Below the pieces are notes generated by a model. The model did not search any database. It had not been told where the DNA came from and saw only the letters and a program-made list of their open reading frames with translations. From an uncultured Clostridium sp. (lineage in GTDB: Bacteria > Bacillota > Clostridia > TANB77 > CAG-508): 12,865 nt of DNA. Below, piece after piece: positions 1-5,849 of the stretch. The position numbers and the translations under genes are program-made. The stretch covers positions 1 to 12,865 of the forward strand of contig CAMSQT010000014.1 in NCBI GenBank assembly GCA_947062645.1, given 5' to 3'. Each line of letters begins with the position of its first letter. Within the stretch, counting starts at the first letter, position 1.

Positions 1-293
1 TAAAAGATAAGCAAGAACAATACGATAAAATAGAAAACCTAGTAGAAAATTTAAAACAAAAAGATTTACTAGAAATTGTACACTTAGCCGAAGACTTATA
101 CAAAGCAAAAGAAGAAATAATAGAAATATTAGAATATATCAACATATTACTATTAGAACAAGCCAAAGAAAATTATTTATACACAAATTGCATAGAAATT
201 GTGGAAAATACGAAAAAAAGGTTGAAACAAAACGCAAATTATGATATGTGTATAGATAACTTGTTATTTAACTTATGGGAGGAACTAATTTGA
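1..293 (+). CDS. holB: DNA polymerase III delta' subunit, C-terminal fragment
   Basis: The frame starting at base 3 is open from the left edge to a TGA at 291-293, giving about 96 residues; the start lies outside the window. The fragment is helical, charged and rich in Leu, Ile, Lys and Glu, and ends ...FNLWEELI. No catalytic motif is present, as expected for the C-terminal collar domain of the clamp-loader delta' subunit, which helps load the sliding clamp in the replisome. The assignment rests mainly on gene order: holB directly upstream of ricT/yaaT is a conserved Firmicutes arrangement. The stop overlaps the ricT TTG start in the string TTGA, so the two are probably translationally coupled. 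The sequence alone would only support a helical protein. Confidence 0.7.
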   Translation, partial: KDKQEQYDKIENLVENLKQKDLLEIVHLAEDLYKAKEEIIEILEYINILLLEQAKENYLYTNCIEIVENTKKRLKQNANYDMCIDNLLFNLWEELI

Positions 294-1180
294 AAAATAT
301 AATAGGAGTAAGATTCAAAAAATTAGGCAAAATTTATTTCTTCAATCCAAAAAGCTTACGAGTAAGAAAAGGCGATAAAGTTATCGTAGAAACAGCACAA
401 GGAGAAGAATATGGAGAGGTAATGATACCAAACCGTTGGGTAGCAGACGACAAGATTGTAGCACCCCTAAAAAAGGTGTTAAGAATAGCCAACTATAGAG
501 ACCACAAACATTATGAGGAATGTAGAAAAAAGGAAAAAGAAGCTTTTGACATTTGTCTAAAAAAAATAAAAGAGCATAAATTAGACATGACATTAACAGA
601 CGTAGAATATAAATTTGATAACAGCAAAATTTTATTTTACTTTACAGCAGATGGAAGAATTGATTTTAGAGAATTAGTAAAAGACCTAGCAGCCATCTAC
701 AAAACTAGAATTGAGTTAAGACAAATAGGAGTAAGAGACGAAGTAAAAAGAATTGGTGGAAACGGTGTTTGTGGAAGAGAACTTTGCTGTTGTTCTTTCC
801 TAAGTGACTTTGAAAGTGTATCCATCAAAATGGCAAAAGAACAAAACCTATCTTTAAACCCATCTAAAATATCTGGAAACTGTGGAAGACTAATGTGTTG
901 CTTAAAATATGAAAATGACGTATACGAAGAAAAACTAGAAAAACTACCTAACATAGGAGCTATCGTAAAAACAGAAGATGGGGAAGGAGAAGTAGACGCC
1001 ATCGAAACATTAAAAGAACGAGTAAGAGTAAAAATAAAAGACAACGAAGGAGACGGTTACTTCTACAAAAGATATGACGCCAAAGACATAAAAATAATTA
1101 AAGATGCTGTGGCAGAAAAAATAGACCAAGAAGAAATAGAAAACAAAAAAGAATTAGAAGAACTAGAAAGAAGAGATTAG
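290..1180 (+). CDS. ricT: RicT/YaaT, PSP1-domain protein
   Basis: PSP1-family protein of 296 residues from the TTG at 290. In Bacillus RicT (YaaT) joins RicA and RicF in an Fe-S complex that affects RNase Y-dependent mRNA maturation and phosphorelay control. The N-terminus reads MKNIIGVRFKKLGKIYFF, like Bacillus YaaT. Two cysteine clusters, CGRELCCC (about 161-168) and CGRLMCC (about 198-204), fit the ligands known for this family. The last 70 residues are charged. I prefer TTG 290 over ATG 275 because GGGAGG at 277-282 is a good ribosome site for it and the family begins there; ATG 275 would bury that site in the coding region. The gene ends ELERRD, and its stop codon lies inside a REP-like repeat. 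Confidence 0.9.
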   Translation: MKNIIGVRFKKLGKIYFFNPKSLRVRKGDKVIVETAQGEEYGEVMIPNRWVADDKIVAPLKKVLRIANYRDHKHYEECRKKEKEAFDICLKKIKEHKLDMTLTDVEYKFDNSKILFYFTADGRIDFRELVKDLAAIYKTRIELRQIGVRDEVKRIGGNGVCGRELCCCSFLSDFESVSIKMAKEQNLSLNPSKISGNCGRLMCCLKYENDVYEEKLEKLPNIGAIVKTEDGEGEVDAIETLKERVRVKIKDNEGDGYFYKRYDAKDIKIIKDAVAEKIDQEEIENKKELEELERRD

Positions 1181-1230
1181 GGATTAGGGGACGTTCCTTA
1201 AATCCCCATTGTAGGGATTAGGGGACGACC
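1175..1230 (+). repeat. REP-like palindromic element, copy A
   Basis: GATTAGG (1175-1181) is followed by the hairpin unit GGGATT(1180-1185)...AATCCC(1201-1206) with the core AGGGGACGTTCCTTA, a spacer ATTGTA, and a second half-unit GGGATTAGGGGACGACC that degenerates after about 1230. It shares more than 25 nearly identical bases with copies at 3786 and 4829 in this window. It begins on the last codons of ricT and supplies its TAG stop (1178-1180). It separates ricT from the ferredoxin, and its hairpins may act as an mRNA 3' end. The element resembles REP sequences mobilised by RAYT transposases, one of which is present at 4058. Confidence 0.85.
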
Positions 1231-1286
1231 TTAGATATAGGTACTCCTTAAAATTTTCATAAAAGCAATTGTAGGAGGTGAAAAAG

Positions 1287-1457
1287 ATGGCATATAAAAT
1301 TACAGATAAATGTATTTCTTGTGGAGCATGTGCGGCAGAATGTCCTGTTGGATGTATTTCACAAGGAGACGAAAAATTTGTTATAGACCAAGCAGCTTGC
1401 ATTAGCTGTGGTACTTGCCAAGGGGTTTGTCCAGTGGAAGCACCAGAGGAAGAATAA
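1287..1457 (+). CDS. 2[4Fe-4S] ferredoxin
   Basis: A 56-residue bacterial ferredoxin, a soluble cytoplasmic low-potential electron carrier. Two complete cluster motifs are visible: CISCGACAAECP (residues 9-20) and CISCGTCQGVCP (38-49). Each has the CxxCxxCxxxCP pattern, with the fourth Cys of each motif serving the other cluster. The length matches clostridial ferredoxins (about 55). The start ATG follows AGGAGG at 1273-1278 with 8 bases of spacing. It lies downstream of ricT behind REP copy A; I see no convincing promoter, so it may be read through or have a weak one. It is a plausible electron acceptor for the Por enzyme at 4895-7914, though it is not in that operon. It ends in an acidic tail EAPEEE. 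Confidence 0.95.
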   Translation: MAYKITDKCISCGACAAECPVGCISQGDEKFVIDQAACISCGTCQGVCPVEAPEEE

Positions 1458-1480
1458 TTATAAAATAATGAAAAAGATTG

Positions 1481-1505
1481 TCCCGTAGTTATTTAAACTA
1501 CGGGA
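1481..1505 (+). other. Perfect 10-bp hairpin between ferredoxin and flippase-like gene
   Basis: TCCCGTAGTT (1481-1490) and AACTACGGGA (1496-1505) form a perfect 10-bp stem with a 5-base loop, 24 bases after the ferredoxin stop. A T-rich stretch begins only at 1521, so it is a weak match to an intrinsic terminator; it could instead be an mRNA-stabilising 3' end or a partial attenuator. It is not a REP copy, although GGGATTAA follows the stem. Confidence 0.6.
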
Positions 1506-1531
1506 TTAACTACAAAGGAGTTATTTTTAAA

Positions 1532-2627
1532 ATGTCAAAAGAGAGCTTTGAAAACAACCAAGAAAAAGAAATAGAGCAACTACAACAGGAAGTAAAACCA
1601 ACCAACAAAAAAGTAATTATTTTTAACTTCTTGTTAATCCTAGTTATTTTTATTGGGTTATTTATCTACATGGTAAAAGTAGATGGAATTGATAGCATCA
1701 AAGAATTATTACACCAAGTAGATTACAAATGGGTAGTAGCTCGGTTTAATTTGTTTAACCATTCATTGGCTTTGCGAGGCGAGTAATTTACATACACCAA
1801 TTAAGCAAATGTATCCCAATCAAACCTTCAAAAACTCATTTAAAGTATCTATGTTAGGGCAGTTATTTAATAACATCACGCCATTTTCTACAGGTGGACA
1901 GCCAATGCAAGCCTATGAACTAACCAAAACAGGAAAAAGAGTAAGTGACTCATTATCTGCTATGGCAATGAAATTTATCATAACGCAAACAGCCTTAGTC
2001 GTATCAACGATAATAGTAGTAACTTTCGAGTTTTCCTTTTTTAAGCAATTAATGCAAAACTATATATGGATTGCAATTGTAGGATTTACCGTTAACATTT
2101 TAGCCATTATAGTAGTTATCCTAGCAGGGATTAAAAAGAAAATGATAACCTTTTTTACGACGCCAATTATTAGATTATTAGGAAAAATTCATATATTTAA
2201 AGAACCAGAAGAAACCATTGGAAAACTAGACAAAAGCATTGACAACTTTAAAGAGCAATTTTTATTTATGAAATCAAACAAAAAAATGGTAATAAAAATG
2301 TTTTTAACAGCAGTATTACAAAGCTTTGCTTACTACTCTATTACCTATATGGTGTATCGTGCATTTGGAAACAGCGGTATAAGCTTTTTACAAATCATAC
2401 CAATTCAAAGCTTTTTATTGCTAATCATGACCTTCATACCAACACCAGGTTCAGGATTAGGAGCAGAAGGGGGATTCTACCTGTTATTTAATACCATCTT
2501 CCAACAAGGAACTATTAATATGTCAATTCTATTTTGGAGAATTTATACCTTTTATTTGCCAATCATAGTAGGAGCATTATTTTTAATACCAACGAAAGGA
2601 AGAAAAAATCAAAGGAATAAAAGTTGA
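1532..2627 (+). CDS. Flippase-like / LPG synthase TM-domain membrane protein, split by a +1 frameshift at CGG
   Basis: Integral membrane protein of the lysylphosphatidylglycerol synthase TM-region family (Pfam LPG_synthase_TM, YbhN-like), 364 residues when the two frames are joined. The substrate is unknown; relatives move or modify lipids or glycolipids at the membrane. Family signatures are NITPFSTGGQP and PTPGSGLGAEGGFY, with about six to eight hydrophobic helices. The N-terminal 25 residues are charged and cytoplasmic-like. The start ATG follows AAGGAG at 1515-1520. The first frame runs 1532-1786 and would end after 84 residues. The second frame continues from 1743, reading GLICLTIHWLCEAS before MYPNQTFKNS. 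The switch is a +1 shift at the CGG codon 1742-1744 (codon 71). Both halves are otherwise intact, which argues against an old pseudogene. Confidence 0.8.
1742..1745 (+). other. +1 frameshift site CGG-T in flippase-like gene
   Basis: Local reading is GTA GTA GCT CGG TTT. Dropping the C gives GCT GGT TTA ATT TGT (A-G-L-I-C) and restores the long downstream frame. Without the shift the protein stops at 1784-1786. One of four such sites in the window; the others are in porB, porA and porD. Confidence 0.75.
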
Positions 2628-2652
2628 CTTTTTAGACAAAATGATGTATTAT
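2624..2652 (+). promoter_or_regulatory. SigmaA-type promoter for the gene at 2688
   Basis: TTGACT (2624-2629), 17 bases, TATTAT (2647-2652). The -35 box overlaps the stop codon of the flippase-like gene (TGA 2625-2627), so the gene at 2688 has its own start of transcription directly at the end of its neighbour. Confidence 0.7.
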
Positions 2653-2687
2653 ATTAACATAAATTTGTAGAAAGAAGGAGAGGCAGA

Positions 2688-3074
2688 ATGATAAGAATAT
2701 TAGAAGAAATATTTGGGCTTCGGAAGGAAAGAGAAGAATTTACTCCTTCGGAAGAGAAAATTAGTGATAATCTATACCGTGAAGGATATTATACTTCAAA
2801 AGGAGAATGGAGAATATCAGAAAAGTGCACAGCAGAATACAACATGGGAAATGATAGGCTTCAAGGAGGATGCGGGCACGAACAGCAAGTATCTGAGTAT
2901 GATTTTGAGGGTACTTTGTACTATTGTTGGAAGTGTGAAGTATGTGGGATGTGGCATGGTATCTATGAAGGAAGAATTCCTGATGAAGTAAAACAAAGAA
3001 TTAAGATAAGAAGGCAGCTGATAAAAAGTGGCAAGATTGTCAAACTCAAAGACTACAAAAAGAAAGCAAGGTGA
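2688..3074 (+). CDS. Small Cys/His-rich protein of unknown function
   Basis: A 128-residue soluble protein that I do not recognise. It has Cys47, Cys62-x-His64, then Cys80-x2-Cys83-x2-Cys86-x3-His90 (YYCWKCEVCGMWH), suggesting a zinc-ribbon-like metal site. Both ends are charged; the C-terminus is strongly basic (VKLKDYKKKAR), so nucleic-acid binding is possible but unproven. GAAGGAG lies 7-8 bases before the ATG. It is a single-gene unit with its own promoter (2624) and terminator (3063). It holds the only in-frame CGG codon in the window (codon 12, 2721-2723) that is not accompanied by a frameshift. Its use of CGG, TCG and CTG differs from its neighbours, hinting at recent acquisition. Confidence 0.7.
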   Translation: MIRILEEIFGLRKEREEFTPSEEKISDNLYREGYYTSKGEWRISEKCTAEYNMGNDRLQGGCGHEQQVSEYDFEGTLYYCWKCEVCGMWHGIYEGRIPDEVKQRIKIRRQLIKSGKIVKLKDYKKKAR

Positions 3075-3089
3075 GAACTTTGCTTTTTT
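3063..3089 (+). terminator. Intrinsic terminator of the gene at 2688
   Basis: AAAGCAA (3063-3069) pairs with TTGCTTT (3080-3086), followed by T residues to 3089. The stem begins within the last codons of the gene, which is typical of compact low-GC genomes. Confidence 0.7.
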
Positions 3090-3146
3090 AAACTGTTTTG
3101 CTAAAAAAACAATAATGATTTTATTTATAGATAAAAGGAGGAAAAA

Positions 3147-3794
3147 ATGAATACATTAATTGTTGCAGGGGGAGAAATTAATAAAGAGCTTTTAAAAAAT
3201 ATGACAAAGAATATAAGCGGGCAAAACATCATAGCAGTTGATAAAGGATTAGAAAAATTAGACGAATTAAATATTGTACCAAATCATGTAGTAGGGGATT
3301 TTGACTCTGTTTCAAAAGAGATGTTACAACAATATCAAAAAAATCCAAAAGTTACTTTTCATACCTATAATCCTGAAAAAGATAATACAGATACAGATAT
3401 AGCTATTCAGTTAGCCATCCAATTAAAAAGTTTAAATATTACTATTATAGGAGCATTAGGGAAAAGATTAGATCATAGTTTAGCCAATATCCATATTTTA
3501 AAACAGGCTTTAGAGGCTAAAATTCCCTGTCAAATAATTGACAAATATAATAAAATTTATTTAATAGAAAATACCCATATTTTATATAAAAATAGAATCT
3601 ATGGAAAATATATTTCCTTATTGCCACTAACAAGTAAGGTGGAGGAAATTACACTAAAAGGATTTAAATATCCTTTAAATAAATATTGTTTGCAAGTAGG
3701 AGTGAGCTTAGGCATTAGCAACGAAATAGTAGAAGATATTGCTACAATAGAATTAAAAAATGGCATTTTGATTGTAATTGAAAGTAGGGATTAA
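3147..3794 (+). CDS. thiN: Thiamine pyrophosphokinase
   Basis: Transfers pyrophosphate from ATP to thiamine, making thiamine pyrophosphate, in the cytoplasm. The 215 residues match the bacterial family. Motifs seen: GDFDS (50-54), KDNTDTD (78-84, metal and nucleotide binding) and GALGKRLDH (102-110). The C-terminal half is the beta-rich thiamine-binding domain. AGGAGG stands 6 bases before the ATG. No TPP riboswitch is visible in the short upstream gap (3075-3146), nor any clear promoter. The product is the cofactor of the Por enzyme encoded on the other strand, but nothing shows co-regulation. The last codons, SRD-stop, coincide with the GGGATTAA start of REP copy B; many enzymes of this family end similarly, so this could be chance. 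Confidence 0.93.
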   Translation: MNTLIVAGGEINKELLKNMTKNISGQNIIAVDKGLEKLDELNIVPNHVVGDFDSVSKEMLQQYQKNPKVTFHTYNPEKDNTDTDIAIQLAIQLKSLNITIIGALGKRLDHSLANIHILKQALEAKIPCQIIDKYNKIYLIENTHILYKNRIYGKYISLLPLTSKVEEITLKGFKYPLNKYCLQVGVSLGISNEIVEDIATIELKNGILIVIESRD

Positions 3795-3853
3795 GGGCAG
3801 CAGGGAGCGAGGGACGTTCCTTAAATCCCTACTTTGGGGATTAGGGGACACTC
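3786..3853 (+). repeat. REP-like palindromic element, copy B (left of RAYT)
   Basis: It begins with AGGGATTAAGGG on the thiN stop, passes a degenerate GC-richer spacer, and then has GGGACGTTCCTTAAATCCC (3811-3829), spacer TACTTTG, and GGGATTAGGGGACACTC ending at 3853. The 43 bases 3811-3853 are an inverted match to 4839-4881 with a single mismatch. AATCCC...GGGATT can pair across the spacer, and GGGATT...AATCCC within a unit, so alternative hairpins are possible. It may also terminate thiN transcription. Confidence 0.88.
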
Positions 3854-3923
3854 TTGCCTAAAATAACATACCTTTAAGTATACTCTTTTATAAATAGGAT
3901 ATGTAAAATTATGTAAAAAAGTG

Positions 3924-3952
3924 TTGACAAAGAGGCAAAAAGTTATTATAAT
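3924..3952 (+). promoter_or_regulatory. Consensus sigmaA promoter of the RAYT gene
   Basis: TTGACA (3924-3929), 17 bases, TATAAT (3947-3952): both hexamers match the consensus exactly at ideal spacing. Transcription would start near 3959, leaving an AT-rich leader of about 100 bases before the ATG at 4058. This is the strongest promoter in the window by sequence. Confidence 0.85.
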
Positions 3953-4057
3953 ATAGATTATTAAAAAATTTTTTTTCAAAATAAATTATTAATATGGAAT
4001 TTAAATCTGTGAAAATAGAAAAATCCCAAATACAAAAATACAAGAAAAGGAGGTAAA

Positions 4058-4885
4058 ATGCCAAGAATAGCTAGAAGTGAAATAAGTGCATCTTATATTC
4101 ATGTGATTACACAAGGAATAAATAAAGAGAAAATATTTGAGAAAGAAGAAGATAAAAAAAGATATCTTAAATTAGTAGAAGAAGCATTCGAAAAATTTAA
4201 TAATCTCTTTCTTTTATGTTATTGCATAATGGATAATCATGCACACTTTTTAATTTATACAAAAGAAAATAAAGAATTATCAAAATCTATGGCTATCATC
4301 AACACTAAATATGGAATTTTTTATAATAAAAACAGGAACAGAGTAGGGTATGTTTTTAGAAATCGATATTATACGCAAGTCATAAAAAATGAGAAGCACC
4401 TATACAATGCTATTGTATATATTCATAGAAATCCAGTAAAAGCAAAAATGGTAAGGAAAATGGAAGAATATGAATTTTCTTCTTATTGTAACTATCAAGA
4501 AGGTAAGATAGATAAGAATTGCATACAGTTATTATTTCAAACACAAGATTATAAAGAAAAGTTTTATTTTATCCATGGAAATTTTAAAGATGATGGAGAT
4601 ATATTTGATGTCCAAGAATTTAATAAAAATCCAGATGAGATAGAACTATTTGTGAAAAACTATTGTCAAAAAAATAATATTCAAAAAGAAGAAATGAAAA
4701 AAAATAACTATTTTATTATGCCAATAATAGAACATTTAAAAAATGAATATAACTGTAACAATAAAGAGATTTCACAAATATTAGGAATAGGAAAAAATAG
4801 AGTAACAAGAATAATTAAAAATATAAAAGGGGATAAAGGAGTGTCCCTTAATCCCCAAAGTAGGGATTTAAGGAACGTCCCCTAA
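4058..4885 (+). CDS. REP-associated tyrosine transposase (RAYT, Y1_Tnp/HUH family)
   Basis: Single-strand DNA nuclease-like protein of 275 residues, IS200/TnpA-related. The HUH-type metal motif is DNHAHFLI (His61, His63). The family block GYVFRNRYYTQV (97-108) and the hallmark YIHRNPVKAKMV (121-132) followed by EFSSYCNY are present. I do not assign the catalytic Tyr; candidates lie around 85-105. After the Y1 core comes a C-terminal region with a helix-turn-helix-like stretch (about 225-257, NNKEISQILGIGKNRVTRII). Residues 258-275 (GDKGVSLNPQSRDLRNVP) are translated from REP copy C. AAAGGAGG precedes the ATG. RAYTs are normally single-copy, cut and join REP sequences, and are usually considered domesticated. 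The gene converges on porB with 9 bases between the stops. Confidence 0.92.
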   Translation: MPRIARSEISASYIHVITQGINKEKIFEKEEDKKRYLKLVEEAFEKFNNLFLLCYCIMDNHAHFLIYTKENKELSKSMAIINTKYGIFYNKNRNRVGYVFRNRYYTQVIKNEKHLYNAIVYIHRNPVKAKMVRKMEEYEFSSYCNYQEGKIDKNCIQLLFQTQDYKEKFYFIHGNFKDDGDIFDVQEFNKNPDEIELFVKNYCQKNNIQKEEMKKNNYFIMPIIEHLKNEYNCNNKEISQILGIGKNRVTRIIKNIKGDKGVSLNPQSRDLRNVP

Positions 4886-4903
4886 TCCCTGGCCCTAATC
4901 CCT
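4829..4903 (-). repeat. REP-like palindromic element, copy C (right of RAYT, inverted)
   Basis: Read on the minus strand it begins GGGATTAGGG-CCA, then hairpin unit 1 with core GGGGACGTTCCTTAAATCCC, spacer TACTTTG, and hairpin unit 2, GGGATTAAGGG-ACAC-TCCTTTATCCCC. It is the most complete copy, with two full imperfect hairpins differing in their heads (ACGTTCC versus ACACTCC). It contains both the RAYT stop region (4883-4885) and the porB stop codon (4897-4895). The hairpins sit between convergent genes and may terminate both. Confidence 0.88.
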
Positions 4904-5849
4904 GTTGGTAATTTCTTCTAAATCTAAAAGTTCTTGCCATCTTGCGTCAACTTCTTTTTGGAATGCTTCTATCATCCATTCGTTTCCTGGGTTAAACATA
5001 TGCTTAAATCTTTTTTGTGGTTTTAAGAATTCTTCAATTGGTAATTTTTTAGCAGGCTTATAAGTGATTTTATATTTTCCATCAATTACTTCATATAATG
5101 GCCAGTAGCAAGTTTCAACAGCTAGCTTGTTGATTTGCATTAGTTGGTCTGTTGGATATCCCCAACCTCTAGGACATGGTGCCATTACGTTTAGGAAGGC
5201 AGGTCCTTTCGTGTAAATTGCTTTTTCGGCTTTTTCATATAAATCTTTGAAGTTCATGTATCCTAAAGTTTGTGCTACATAAGGAATGTGATGCCCTACC
5301 ATAATTTTAGCTAAATCTTTTCTGGATTGCATTTTTCCAGGTATAACTTTTCCGGCAGGTGAGGTTGTTGTATCAGCAAATTTTGGGGTAGCAGAAGAAC
5401 GTTGGATACCAGTATTCATGTAAGCACCATTGTCGTAACATACATATACCATATCATGACCACGTTCCATAGCACCAGACAGACTTTGCAAACCGATATC
5501 ATAGGTTCCTCCATCTCCTCCAAATGCAATAAATTTGGTTTCACCTTCAGATGGTAATTTTCCTTGTTTTTTCATAGATTGGTAAGCTACTTCGGCTCCT
5601 GCTAAGGTTGCTCCTGCACATTCAAAAGCGGTATGGATAAAAGAGTCAGTCCAAGCTGTATATGGATAAATGAAAGTAGAAACTTCCATACATCCGGGTA
5701 GCCCCTGCTACAACAGCATGGTCTTCTGGTTTTAAAGCTCTCATAATATGTCTTGCAATTGGTGGCGCGCCACATCCAGCACACATTCTGTGTCCAGCAG
5801 TAAATCTTGAAGGTTTATTTGCTACTACTTCTTTTAGGTTATAAGCCAT
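4895..5849 (-). CDS. porB: Pyruvate:ferredoxin oxidoreductase beta subunit, split by a +1 frameshift at CGG
   Basis: TPP-binding subunit of four-subunit pyruvate:ferredoxin oxidoreductase (pyruvate + CoA + oxidised ferredoxin to acetyl-CoA + CO2). It has 317 residues after joining frames, the usual family length. CAGCGAPP (23-30) and Cys53 are cluster ligands; GGDGGTYDIGLQSLSG and YDNGAYMNTG bind TPP and Mg; APCPRGW carries the last Cys; KLAVETCYWPLYEV follows. The first frame (5849-5646) would give 67 residues. At codon 52, GCT ACC CGG ATG, dropping the C gives A-T-G-C-M-E-V-S, as I recall in Thermotoga PorB (ATGCLEVS). The ATG overlaps the porA stop (TAATG). The C-terminus, LEEITNRD, ends in REP copy C. 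Confidence 0.92.
5693..5696 (-). other. +1 frameshift site CGG-A in porB
   Basis: Minus-strand reading is GCA GGG GCT ACC CGG ATG TAT. Removing the C of CGG gives GCT ACC GGA TGT ATG (A-T-G-C-M). The restored Gly52-Cys53 is the conserved ATGC motif whose Cys holds the [4Fe-4S] cluster. Without the shift the protein ends after 67 residues and lacks all TPP motifs. Confidence 0.85.

Larger units (their letters stand above)
3786..4903. mobile_element. RAYT transposase gene flanked by inverted REP-like elements
   Basis: The transposase at 4058-4885 lies between copy B and inverted copy C, with a dedicated promoter. Inverted REP pairs around a RAYT gene are the usual genomic arrangement of this domesticated Y1 transposase family. 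I see no target-site duplication. The unit fills the space between the thiN and porB stop codons completely. Confidence 0.65.

Noticed and set aside
275..289. ATG 275 as the ricT start
   Set aside because: It would include the GGGAGG ribosome site in the coding sequence; TTG 290 fits the family N-terminus and overlaps the upstream stop.
1481..1505. Standard intrinsic terminator of the ferredoxin gene
   Set aside because: The stem is perfect but no T-run follows directly; listed as a hairpin of uncertain role.
3075..3146. TPP riboswitch upstream of thiN
   Set aside because: The gap is only 72 bases, part of it terminator, and lacks the CTGAGA and ACCTGA-type conserved strings.
1175..4903. 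CRISPR array
   Set aside because: The GGGATT-type repeats are few, palindromic, irregularly spaced and occur in both orientations around a RAYT gene; no regular spacers or cas genes are seen.
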